From Ignavibacteriales bacterium (GTDB lineage Bacteria > Bacteroidota > Ignavibacteria > Ignavibacteriales > Ignavibacteriaceae): a DNA stretch of 32,123 bases. Shown here one piece after another: positions 24,304 through 31,735 of this stretch (positions are counted from its first letter, which is position 1; each line of letters opens with the position of its first letter). The notes beneath the pieces are model-generated. The model was not told the DNA's origin and ran no database searches. It worked only from the letters and a program-made list of their open reading frames with translations. Position numbers and translations under genes: made by a program. The stretch spans positions 1 through 32,123 of the forward strand of contig JAGUYG010000065.1 in assembly GCA_020061465.1 (NCBI GenBank). Reading direction: 5' to 3'.

Positions 24304-25668
24304 TTGCAGGAAGTATTAAAATATATTGCTGAAAACAGAGACACATATATTGAAGAGCTTAAAGATTTTTTAAGAATTCCAAGTATCAGTACGCTTGAAG
24401 AGAATAAAAAGGATATACACCAATGCGCAGAATTTGTTGCTGATAAACTGAAAAGTGCCGGACTAAACCGTGTAGAAATTTTTCAAACCGAAGGACATCC
24501 TATTGTGTACGGTGAGTGGCTTGGTGCACCCGGTAAACCCACTGTATTAATTTACGGTCATTATGATGTTCAGCCGGTTGATCCGATTAATTTGTGGGAT
24601 AACCCGCCGTTTGATCCAATTATTAAGGACAATAAAATTTATGCCCGCGGTGCCACCGATGATAAAGGACAATTGTATGTTCACATAAAAAGTGTTGAGG
24701 CTCTTATTAAAACATTTGGCAGCCTGCCAATTAATGTTAAATTTCTAATTGAAGGCGAAGAAGAAATTGGAAGCGATCATCTCGAGGATTTTATCAATAG
24801 TCATCTCGATCTGTTGAAATGCGATTCGGTTTTGGTTTCGGATACTTCTATGTATGACGAAGGAGTTCCGACAATTACCTACGGTCTAAGAGGATTGGCT
24901 TATATGGAAGTTGAAATAACCGGTCCTAACAAAGACCTTCACTCGGGGAGCTTCGGCGGAGCAGTTGCCAATCCTATTAATGTATTAGCAGGAATGATTG
25001 CAAAACTTCATGATAAAAATAACAGGGTAACTATTCCCGGATTCTATAACGATGTTCAAAAACTTACAAAGGAAGAGCGCGAAAATTTTAATAAGCTAAG
25101 ATTTTCCGATAAGAAAATTTCTAAGAGTCTGAACGTTGCAGAGCTAAACGGCGAAAAAGGTTTCACTACCCTCGAGAAATTGTGGGCAAGACCGACATTA
25201 GACTGCAACGGAATTTGGGGAGGATTTATTGGCAAAGGAGCTAAAACAGTTATCCCTTCGATTGCAACGGCAAAGATTAGTATGCGTTTAGTTCCCAATC
25301 AAAACCCTGAAAAAATCGCAAAGCAGTTCACAAAGTATATTAAGCTGTTAGCACCTAAAAGCGTAAAAGTTAAAGTAAGCGATTTGCACGGAGGATGGCC
25401 CTACATTACGCCTCTAAATAATCCGGCAACGGTAGCCGCAGCTTCAGCACTTCAAAAATCATTCGGGAAGAAAACGGTTTTCATTAGAGAAGGCGGCTCC
25501 ATTCCAATTGTAACAGTTTTCTCAAGAAAATTAAAAGCGCCGACCGTGCTGATGGGATTGGGTTTGAACTCCGAGAATGCTCATTCACCCAACGAACATT
25601 TTAATCTCGATCATTTCTCAACCGGAATTAAAGCATCGGCTTATTTTATGGAAGAGTATGTAAAGTGA
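24304..25668 (+). CDS. M20-family metallopeptidase (dipeptidase)
   Basis: Zinc-dependent exopeptidase or dipeptidase, cytoplasmic. 454 residues with both domains. Zinc and catalytic residues: LIYGHYDVQP (H86, catalytic D88), GATDDKGQ (D119), EGEEEIGS (E152 and E153) and VSDTSM (D180). The dimerisation lid contains DLHSGSFGG, and a C-terminal histidine lies in AHSPNEHF. This matches the CNDP/DapE-like dipeptidase subgroup; substrate is unknown. It starts with TTG behind a strong ribosome site. A weak 8-bp inverted repeat (CTAAAAGT/ACTTTTAG, 25696-25703 and 25749-25756) follows and may help end transcription. Confidence 0.92.
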   Translation: MQEVLKYIAENRDTYIEELKDFLRIPSISTLEENKKDIHQCAEFVADKLKSAGLNRVEIFQTEGHPIVYGEWLGAPGKPTVLIYGHYDVQPVDPINLWDNPPFDPIIKDNKIYARGATDDKGQLYVHIKSVEALIKTFGSLPINVKFLIEGEEEIGSDHLEDFINSHLDLLKCDSVLVSDTSMYDEGVPTITYGLRGLAYMEVEITGPNKDLHSGSFGGAVANPINVLAGMIAKLHDKNNRVTIPGFYNDVQKLTKEERENFNKLRFSDKKISKSLNVAELNGEKGFTTLEKLWARPTLDCNGIWGGFIGKGAKTVIPSIATAKISMRLVPNQNPEKIAKQFTKYIKLLAPKSVKVKVSDLHGGWPYITPLNNPATVAAASALQKSFGKKTVFIREGGSIPIVTVFSRKLKAPTVLMGLGLNSENAHSPNEHFNLDHFSTGIKASAYFMEEYVK

Positions 25669-25847
25669 ATGTTTAATTTTGATAAGTTGATTTGACTAAA
25701 AGTGAAAATTTATCTCAAAATATTTCAAAAAGAAAAATTTAGTGCCTTACTTTTAGATTATATTTCATTATATTGGCGGCATGATACTTGTCTTATTCAA
25801 GTGATTAAATCTTAATAGAATTTATGTTTTTAAAACGGATAACTAAA

Positions 25848-26705
25848 ATGAAAAAGTTTACTAAACACATTTTCATTGTAATATTTTCGTTGGTATTAAT
25901 TTCTTGCGGTACAAAGGAAGAAGAAACGCAAGATACATTCCGTGTCGGTGACGACGTTGCTTACTCACCTTCAAAAGATGAAGAGATCCAAAGATATAAT
26001 CTTGAAGTAAGAAAACAACAGACAGCATCCAGATATCCATGCGATACTATCGCTATTATGGAATACGTGCTGGATAACTATCCGCAAGGTACGTATTTAA
26101 TTGAATTCGATAAAACTTATACATTTAATATTCCGCAGCCTGCCGTGCTTTACCATACAAGGGAAGGGAATCATGTATTCGGCGTAATTGCCAGGTCAAA
26201 GCCGGGCGAGAGATTAATCGAAACAAAAAATATTGTGGGCTACGACCAAAGCTTTATAGATTTAGACAGCACAAAACTCGGCACAGCCTTTCCTTATCTC
26301 GTTTTGTTTGAATGCACAGGCGGAAGCTTCAGAGTTATTTGGGAAGCTCCGATCCCTTCGCATGGAGGATTTAATAAGATTACTCTTGAAAGGTGGCCGC
26401 ATAATAATACTTCTTATATTCGCGTAAACTTCCATTATGCCGAAGGAATAGGTCATATAGATTATAATTATTTTTTAGTTGACGGCTTAACTTCGCAGCC
26501 GCATTTGCTAATGACTTATGAAACCATAAATTCTAAAAGAACAATTGCTAATGTTAACAGTGATAAATTTCCCGATTATTACGAATATCTCTATTACGAT
26601 TTAGGCGATCGGGTTTTTCCCTCAGATTCGGTTGCATTTATTTGGCAGCCTAAGGACAGCGTGTACGTTAATACAAGAAACAGCGCTCAAACTCGTCCGT
26701 ATTAA
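25848..26705 (+). CDS. Lipoprotein of unknown function
   Basis: 285 residues from ATG 25848 (MKKFTKHIF); an in-frame ATG at 25824 adds eight residues. The signal ends LVLISCG, a good lipobox, so C20 is probably lipidated. The mature part starts with a disordered, Glu/Asp-rich linker, then is rich in aromatic and acidic residues with no repeats. Segments such as DKTYTFNIPQPAVLYHTREGN and GGFNKITLERWPHNN suggest a beta-rich fold. I do not recognise a family. It has its own upstream gap and a hairpin behind it, so it is probably a single-gene unit. Confidence 0.75.
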   Translation: MKKFTKHIFIVIFSLVLISCGTKEEETQDTFRVGDDVAYSPSKDEEIQRYNLEVRKQQTASRYPCDTIAIMEYVLDNYPQGTYLIEFDKTYTFNIPQPAVLYHTREGNHVFGVIARSKPGERLIETKNIVGYDQSFIDLDSTKLGTAFPYLVLFECTGGSFRVIWEAPIPSHGGFNKITLERWPHNNTSYIRVNFHYAEGIGHIDYNYFLVDGLTSQPHLLMTYETINSKRTIANVNSDKFPDYYEYLYYDLGDRVFPSDSVAFIWQPKDSVYVNTRNSAQTRPY

Positions 26706-26744
26706 AATTTTTTCTTATCTTTAACCAGTCTTTTTTATTCTTTT

Positions 26745-26778
26745 AAAATGAAGTAGCCTTTAAAGGTTACTTCATTTT
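26745..26778 (+). terminator. Terminator-like 17-bp hairpin after the lipoprotein gene
   Basis: AAAATGAAGTAGCCTTT (26745-26761) is followed with no loop by AAAGGTTACTTCATTTT (26762-26778); the two differ at one position, which would be a G-U pair. The 3' arm itself ends in TTTT. It lies 40 bases after the stop codon, in the gap before ygfZ. The rest of 26706-26873 shows nothing. Confidence 0.7.
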
Positions 26779-26873
26779 ATATTGAGGATGGCTCAGTTAT
26801 AAAAAATAAATCACCTCTTATTTTAACAAGTTAGAAATCATCTGATAAAAATTGAGAGCGTTGGAGTAAACTA

Positions 26874-27977
26874 ATGCAAGAAGTTCAGGAAAAAAATATT
26901 CCGTTGATTGAATACCTCGAATCCATAGGGTTCAAAGCGCATACAAACCACGGAAAAGTTTTCTATAAAAATTTTCATTCAGTCGAAAATGAAGTCAAGT
27001 GCCTCTACACGGGTGTAGGACTTAGATACATATCCGGTCATGCCGTAATCGAATTGAGGGGGGCTGATACGATCGATTTTCTCCATAGAATAACCACTAA
27101 TTCCCTTAAAGATTTAAACAAAGAAGAAATAAGAACTGCACTCTTTACGACCGAAAAGGGAAGAATCATTGATAGAACAACTCTTTTAAATTTTGGAGAT
27201 TACCAGCTATTGGTAGTAAGTCCTGAGAATAAGAAAAAAGTAGTAAGCTGGATAGATAAATACACTATAAACGATGACGTAAAAATTATTGATGATGCCG
27301 AAAAGTATACACTGCTCGAACTGATTGGTCCTCAAGCCGAATCTTTTTTGTCGATGATTTGCGGAAATGTAATAAACGAGATTGAACCAAATAAATTCAA
27401 AGTAATAAGCGCGGAAGATATGTTGTTTTTTACCGCAAGAATTGTAGATGAATTCGGTAATAAAAAATTTTGGCTGATTGCCGATATCCATAACGGACAA
27501 CGTCTGGTTCAATTCATGATAGAAAATAAAGGTGTATTTGATTTTAGTTTAGTAGGGGAGGATGCTTATCAAATTTATCGTGTTGAAAAAGGAATTCCGG
27601 CGGCACCTTTCGAAATAAATGATAAATATAATCCCCATGAAGTAGGGCTGATGAAGCTTGTTAACCAAACTAAAGGATGTTACATTGGACAGGAAGTAAT
27701 AGCCCGGCTGGAAACTTATGATAAAGTTCAAAGAATATTACGGGGGGTTACTCTAAGCGGCAGCCCTGCTGAAGGTGAAGAATATCAATTAATAGACGAA
27801 AAAGATTTGGATGCCGGAAATATTACTTCAATAGTTTATTCGCACAAATTAAAAAAGTATATCGGTTTGGCTTTGGTAAGAAGAGCTTATGCAGAAATCG
27901 GAACGGTACTAACGGCAAGATCCACCAATACTTCTCTTCAAGTAATTGTAGAAAATATTCCTTTAATAAATACATGA
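26874..27977 (+). CDS. ygfZ: Folate-binding protein YgfZ (GcvT-like, Fe-S cluster maintenance)
   Basis: Tetrahydrofolate-dependent helper for assembly or repair of certain Fe-S enzymes; resembles the T protein of glycine cleavage but does not transfer methylene groups in that system. 367 residues. The diagnostic YgfZ motif KGCYIGQE (267-274, with C269) is exact; upstream are LHRITTNSLKDL and TTEKGRIIDRTTL, the folate-site strands. It overlaps the next gene by ATGA. The N-terminus has about 35 residues before the conserved part, somewhat longer than in E. coli YgfZ. Confidence 0.9.
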   Translation: MQEVQEKNIPLIEYLESIGFKAHTNHGKVFYKNFHSVENEVKCLYTGVGLRYISGHAVIELRGADTIDFLHRITTNSLKDLNKEEIRTALFTTEKGRIIDRTTLLNFGDYQLLVVSPENKKKVVSWIDKYTINDDVKIIDDAEKYTLLELIGPQAESFLSMICGNVINEIEPNKFKVISAEDMLFFTARIVDEFGNKKFWLIADIHNGQRLVQFMIENKGVFDFSLVGEDAYQIYRVEKGIPAAPFEINDKYNPHEVGLMKLVNQTKGCYIGQEVIARLETYDKVQRILRGVTLSGSPAEGEEYQLIDEKDLDAGNITSIVYSHKLKKYIGLALVRRAYAEIGTVLTARSTNTSLQVIVENIPLINT

Positions 27978-28516
27978 AAATTTATACCAAAACGGGAGAT
28001 AAAGGGGAAACCGGATTGTTAGGAGGCGAAAGAGTTCCAAAAAACTCTTTAAGAATTAATGCCTACGGCACTGTGGATGAATTAAATTCTTTCATTGGCT
28101 TAGCGCTTAATGAAGTGAAGGAGGATTCGATAAAAGCTGTACTCTCAAAAATTCAGAATCAGCTATTTGTGCTCGGCACTGATCTTGCCGCACCGGAAAC
28201 TGAAAAAAAAATTAAGATAGATAGAGTTCCCCGGGAATTTTCTGAGGAGATAGAAAAGGTCATTGATAAGTATGAATCGGAATTGGTACAATTAAAAAAT
28301 TTTATACTTCCCGGCGGATCAAGAGGGGCTGCGATATTGCATGTTTGCAGAACAATCGCCCGTCGTGCCGAAAGAGAAGTTGTGGCATTAAATTTTACGG
28401 AGAAAATCGATCAGAATATTATTATTTTTCTCAACAGAATTTCAGATTTGTTCTTTGTATTAGCCCGTTTTGAAAATAAGGTCTCAAACATTCCCGATGC
28501 CCTTTGGGATAAATAA
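27974..28516 (+). CDS. Cob(I)yrinic acid a,c-diamide adenosyltransferase, PduO type
   Basis: Transfers the adenosyl group of ATP to cob(I)alamin, giving coenzyme B12. 180 residues, the single-domain PduO form. The ATP-binding N-terminus reads KIYTKTGDKGETGLLGG, the dimer interface RINAYGTVDELNSFIG, and the signature helix FILPGGSRGAAILHVCRTIARRAERE (in part) contains the conserved arginines. ATGA overlap with ygfZ suggests a shared operon. No cobalamin riboswitch or B12-dependent enzyme is seen in the window. Confidence 0.93.
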   Translation: MKIYTKTGDKGETGLLGGERVPKNSLRINAYGTVDELNSFIGLALNEVKEDSIKAVLSKIQNQLFVLGTDLAAPETEKKIKIDRVPREFSEEIEKVIDKYESELVQLKNFILPGGSRGAAILHVCRTIARRAEREVVALNFTEKIDQNIIIFLNRISDLFFVLARFENKVSNIPDALWDK

Positions 28517-28551
28517 GTGATAATTATTCATTTTTAATTATTAATTATTTT

Positions 28552-28948
28552 GGGGGTGACTTTGGTTTCGACGGGGTTAAAGAGGCTTAGAACCGCACAT
28601 CGTGTTCCCCGAGTACACGTTAAACAATTGGGATAAAACAATAACTGGCGAATATAATTACGCCCTCGCTGCTTAATTAAATAAGCAGCCGTTCTTCAAG
28701 TTCTCTCATACCGGGATTTGTCCGAAAGGACTCCTTTGGAGAAAGAACGTCGTTTAGGTATGATAGCTAATCCTATCGCCCTTATAGGTGAAGCGAAACT
28801 TTAATGGGCAAGCTTAAAGCGATCCTTGTCTGTCCCGTAGGGATGGCTTTTGCCATTTGGTAACTTTAAGCTAAACAAAAACAGACTAAGTGTGTAGAAG
28901 TTCTTCGAATCGTAACTTCGGACGCGGGTTCGACTCCCGCCACCTCCA
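28552..28948 (+). ncRNA. ssrA: Transfer-messenger RNA (tmRNA)
   Basis: Rescues stalled ribosomes with SmpB by acting first as tRNA-Ala, then as mRNA for a degradation tag. The 5' end GGGGGTG (28552-28558) pairs with CACCTCC (28941-28947), including one G-U, and A28948 is the discriminator. CCA is not encoded. The 5' part reads GGTTTCGACGGGG, the T arm is GCGGGTTCGACTCCCGC (28924-28940), and pseudoknot-rich sequence fills the middle. About 397 bases, the usual single-piece form. The DNA directly after the 3' end is repeat-like and followed by accessory genes, so this gene is a candidate integration site. Confidence 0.97.
28647..28676 (+). other. tmRNA tag reading frame (GEYNYALAA)
   Basis: From the resume codon GGC (28647) the frame encodes GEYNYALAA then TAA (28674-28676), preceded in the cell by the alanine on the tmRNA, giving AGEYNYALAA. 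The NYALAA ending is the ClpXP/ClpAP-type signal found in Bacteroidota and relatives, which supports the organism assignment. Confidence 0.93.
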
Positions 28949-28949
28949 C

Positions 28950-29038
28950 TGGGCTTCGTTTTCGCTTCGCTCAACTTCGCCCCAGCAGGCTTTTTTAAGC
29001 GAAAACGAAGCCCACATCGGCGAAGTTCCTTCAGGAAC
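28950..29038. repeat. Interleaved inverted repeats immediately downstream of tmRNA
   Basis: TGGGCTTCGTTTTCGCTT (28950-28967) is matched perfectly by its reverse complement at 28997-29014, an 18-bp stem. A second pair, AACTTCGCC (28973-28981) and GGCGAAGTT (29019-29027), is interleaved with the first, and a small hairpin GTTCCT-TC-AGGAAC (29025-29038) follows. It begins two bases after the tmRNA 3' end. Possible roles are a tmRNA terminator, a recombination site at an attachment site, or a dispersed structured repeat. Confidence 0.8.
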
Positions 29039-29134
29039 GAAGCCGTGCTGCCAAATAAAATAGATTTTGCTCAAAACTACGCCCTGGCAGGCCGGAGAAT
29101 AAAAAAAGAGCAAAGCGAAAAAGAAAAACCAATC

Positions 29135-29227
29135 ATGACAAAAGAATTTCAATACGAAGAAATACTAATTACAAAAGGACCTGTCACGGCGAAACTGTTG
29201 ATTCCGATTATCTATCCAGACAATTAA
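29135..29227 (+). CDS. Possible 30-residue small protein (doubtful)
   Basis: ATG 29135 opens a frame MTKEFQYEEILITKGPVTAK... of 30 residues ending at 29227. The frame is also open upstream to GTG 29045, for 60 residues. There is no strong ribosome site and no recognisable family. It could be a small real gene of the island, the end of a decayed gene, or chance. Listed because the 29039-29286 stretch has nothing else. Confidence 0.25.
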   Translation: MTKEFQYEEILITKGPVTAKLLIPIIYPDN

Positions 29228-29286
29228 TTTATTGCTGCTTTATTATTAACTAACCTAAGTGTACAACCTAACAAACAGGTATAAGA

Positions 29287-29529
29287 ATGTATTACTATGT
29301 ATATATTCTTCAAAGCATCGACCAACCCCAAAACCATTATACCGGATTCACTACAAACCTGAAAGAAAGATTAGTTAAACATAATAATGGAGAAGTACCA
29401 CACACTTCAAAATTTAAACCCTGGAAAATCAATACAGCGATTGCATTTACTGATAAAGATAAAGCATTAGCTTTTGAGAAATATTTAAAAAGTCACTCAG
29501 GCAGAGCATTTGCTAAAAAGCATTTCTAA
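29287..29529 (+). CDS. GIY-YIG nuclease domain protein (UPF0213/YhbQ-like)
   Basis: 80 residues, a bare GIY-YIG domain. The two strands are YVYILQS (4-10) and HYTGFTTN (17-24), the latter in the YIG position. R28 in LKERL and E64 in AFEKYLK are the catalytic arginine and metal-binding glutamate, and the C-terminal KSHSGRAFAKKHF is typical of the Bacteroidota version. Small stand-alone members are usually considered structure-specific endonucleases of unknown role and are often duplicated within a genome. It sits in the accessory segment behind tmRNA, alone. Confidence 0.9.
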   Translation: MYYYVYILQSIDQPQNHYTGFTTNLKERLVKHNNGEVPHTSKFKPWKINTAIAFTDKDKALAFEKYLKSHSGRAFAKKHF

Positions 29530-29899
29530 CTAAACTTACTTCGTTTTGAGCGATACGAAAAATGAAGCCTGCAACGGCGCGCGGCTAAATAATCTGAAAA
29601 CCACAGTAAGGCTTAGGTATAACCTCGATCCAGATTGTTAACAGTGCAAAGCCGGTCTGTCACTCCTCATAAATCCGAACTGATTTTTATCTCTCTCCCG
29701 CTTGATTTTAAAACAATAATTGAACAATTTTATAACGGCTTTTGTATTATAGACTTGCGGATAAGGGCAGGAAAAATCCTGAGTCACGAAAGCTGATTTT
29801 CCTACCAGGTTATTTATCGAGCAAAATTGAATAGGGTATAAGCGTGTTATTATAACTATACTTTCAATTATTTTATTTCAGTTAAACATTTACAAATAA
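29530..29899 (+). other. 370-base non-coding leader before tcmP
   Basis: No convincing open frame. The part nearest the GIY-YIG gene (29531-29580) reuses words such as CTTCGTTTTGAGCG that resemble the inverted repeats behind tmRNA. At 29760-29803 there is a compact fold candidate: GATAAGGGCA, a CAGGA/TCCTG hairpin, CACGAAAGC, and an outer near-perfect pair AGGAAAAATC/GATTTTCCT (29769-29778 and 29795-29803). The last 90 bases are very AT-rich and could hold the promoter of tcmP; no clear ribosome site precedes its ATG. Confidence 0.5.
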
Positions 29900-30985
29900 A
29901 TGGCTGTACCTAAAGAAACTATATGGGAAATTGACCCGCACACAAGTGCCAAGCATAAAATTCTTGAGGGCTATCTTAAAGCTTGGTTTCCAGTCATAAG
30001 TAGATTCAATCCTGTTATAAATTACATAGATGGATTTGCCGGTCCAGGAGTTTATTCAAAAGGAGAATTAGGTTCTCCTATTATTGCATTAAATGTTGCT
30101 AATCAACATACCTCCGACTTAAAGGGAAATATTAATTTTGTGTTTATAGATGAGAGAGAAGATAGAATAGCTAATTTGATTGAAGAACTTAAAAACATAT
30201 CCTTAAAATCTAATTTTACTGCTCACCCAATACGAGGAAAGTTTCACGAAGTGCTGGATGAAGCATTGGGTAATCTGGAAAAAGAGGAGAAAGTTTTAGC
30301 TCCTACCTTTGTTTTTATAGATCCCTTTGGATTTTCTGGAATTCCCTCCACTATTATTCAGAAACTGTTAACCATTCCTAAAGTAGAGGTCTTTATAAAT
30401 TTTTCTGTTGATTCTATTAATAGATTCATTGGAACAAAGGATGTTGAATTCCATATAGATGAATTATTTGGAGCCGAAAAAGTTTCAGAGTTATTTGCGG
30501 CTTCAAAAGACAGAGTAAGAGATCTCAGAGATTTATATCAAATAATGCTAAATTCACTTGCAAGGTTCGTTAGATATTTTGAAATGAGGGACGAAGATGA
30601 CAGACCAATTTATTATTTATTTTTTGCTTCAAATCATGAATTGGGGCATTTGAAGATGAAAGAGGCTATGTGGAGAGTTAAAAAAGAAGGAGATTTCAAG
30701 TTTTCAGATGCTACTGATCCAAACCAGATAGTCCTTTTTGAAAAGGAAGATTTCGGCGAAGAAGTTTTTAATTTAATTAAGGAAAAATTTATCACTGGTA
30801 AATATGATGTTGAAATTCTGAAAATATTTGTGGAAAATGAAACAGCTTTTTTAGATAAACATGTAACACAAGCTCTTATCTTTGCCGAAACTAATGATTT
30901 GATTGAAGTTGACCCGCTGAAAACTGACGGCAGTAAAAGAAGAAAAGGTACACTTCCTAACGGAGTAATAGTAAATCTTAAATAA
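29900..30985 (+). CDS. tcmP: Three-Cys-motif partner protein TcmP (methyltransferase fold)
   Basis: 361 residues. The first 200 form a Rossmann methyltransferase-like domain. [11 protein letters not shown] (40-50) is motif I, FIDERE (82-87) supplies the acidic residue after strand 2, and [14 protein letters not shown] (136-149) is the motif IV strand with DPFG in the place of the DPPY of adenine-N6 methyltransferases such as Rlm[16 protein letters not shown] (246-260) is a second conserved block, and the C-terminal 100 residues look like a helical or winged-helix domain. The family TcmP is defined by its gene partner, the three-Cys-motif protein, which starts here only four bases after the stop. 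The two genes are surely one unit. Substrate and reaction are unknown; nucleic acid methylation is my inference. Confidence 0.9.
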   Translation: MAVPKETIWEIDPHTSAKHKILEGYLKAWFPVISRFNPVINYIDGFAGPGVYSKGELGSPIIALNVANQHTSDLKGNINFVFIDEREDRIANLIEELKNISLKSNFTAHPIRGKFHEVLDEALGNLEKEEKVLAPTFVFIDPFGFSGIPSTIIQKLLTIPKVEVFINFSVDSINRFIGTKDVEFHIDELFGAEKVSELFAASKDRVRDLRDLYQIMLNSLARFVRYFEMRDEDDRPIYYLFFASNHELGHLKMKEAMWRVKKEGDFKFSDATDPNQIVLFEKEDFGEEVFNLIKEKFITGKYDVEILKIFVENETAFLDKHVTQALIFAETNDLIEVDPLKTDGSKRRKGTLPNGVIVNLK

Positions 30986-30989
30986 TCTT

Positions 30990-31712
30990 ATGGCAACTAA
31001 ATCATCTATAGAATGGACAGAATCTACCTGGAACCCGATTACAGGATGTACGAAAGTTAGTCCGGGCTGCAAGTTTTGTTATGCTGAGAGAATGTCTAAG
31101 AGATTAAAAGCAATGGGTTCTGCTAATTATGAAAATGGATTTAAATTAACTCTCCACGAACACGTTTTAGAACTTCCTCTAACATGGAAAAAACCCCAGA
31201 CAATCTTTGTAAATTCGATGAGCGATCTGTTTCATAAAAATGTCCCTCTGGAATTTATACAAAAAGTTTTTGATGTAATGAACAGAACTCCGTGGCACAC
31301 TTACCAGGTATTAACTAAACGCTCCGATAGGTTGAAAGAATTAAGCAAAGAACTAGAATGGGGAAGAAATATCTGGATGGGAGTAAGCGTAGAAAACCAG
31401 GATTATACTTACCGCATTGATGATTTAAGAGACACAGGTGCCCAAGTAAAATTTTTATCTGTAGAACCATTAATAGGTCCCGTAAGAAAATTAAAACTGA
31501 AAAACATACACTGGGTAATTGTCGGCGGCGAATCGGGTCCTAAAGCAAGACCGATGAAATCGGAATGGGCGCTTGATATTAAAGACCAGTGCAAGGAAGC
31601 CGGTGTCCCATTTTTCTTTAAACAATGGGGCGGAATAAATAAAAAGAAAACGGGTCGCCTCCTTGAAGGAAGAACCTGGGATGAAGTGCCGGTTTTGAGA
31701 AAATCTGCATAA
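30990..31712 (+). CDS. Three-Cys-motif protein, DUF5131 / phage Gp37-Gp68 family
   Basis: 240 residues. The N-terminus carries [22 protein letters not shown] with cysteines C20, C27 and C30 (CX6CX2C), similar to but not the same as the CX3CX2C of radical SAM enzymes. After it come barrel strands in order: [50 protein letters not shown] and PFFFKQWGG. This is a partial TIM-barrel like radical SAM enzymes, so a [4Fe-4S] cluster and AdoMet chemistry are plausible but unproven. The family is common in phages and mobile elements. Here it forms an operon with tcmP; ORF6N follows 23 bases later. Confidence 0.9.
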   Translation: MATKSSIEWTESTWNPITGCTKVSPGCKFCYAERMSKRLKAMGSANYENGFKLTLHEHVLELPLTWKKPQTIFVNSMSDLFHKNVPLEFIQKVFDVMNRTPWHTYQVLTKRSDRLKELSKELEWGRNIWMGVSVENQDYTYRIDDLRDTGAQVKFLSVEPLIGPVRKLKLKNIHWVIVGGESGPKARPMKSEWALDIKDQCKEAGVPFFFKQWGGINKKKTGRLLEGRTWDEVPVLRKSA

Positions 31713-31735
31713 AACCATTTTTGGATTAGAACTTT

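Noticed and set aside
28886-29152. 88-residue open frame on the minus strand
   Set aside because: It is antisense to the tmRNA 3' end and the inverted repeats; its sequence is the translation of structured RNA, with no ribosome site.
29530-29899. Decayed gene or CRISPR array in the tcmP leader
   Set aside because: No regularly spaced repeats and no stretch of protein-like sequence on either strand.
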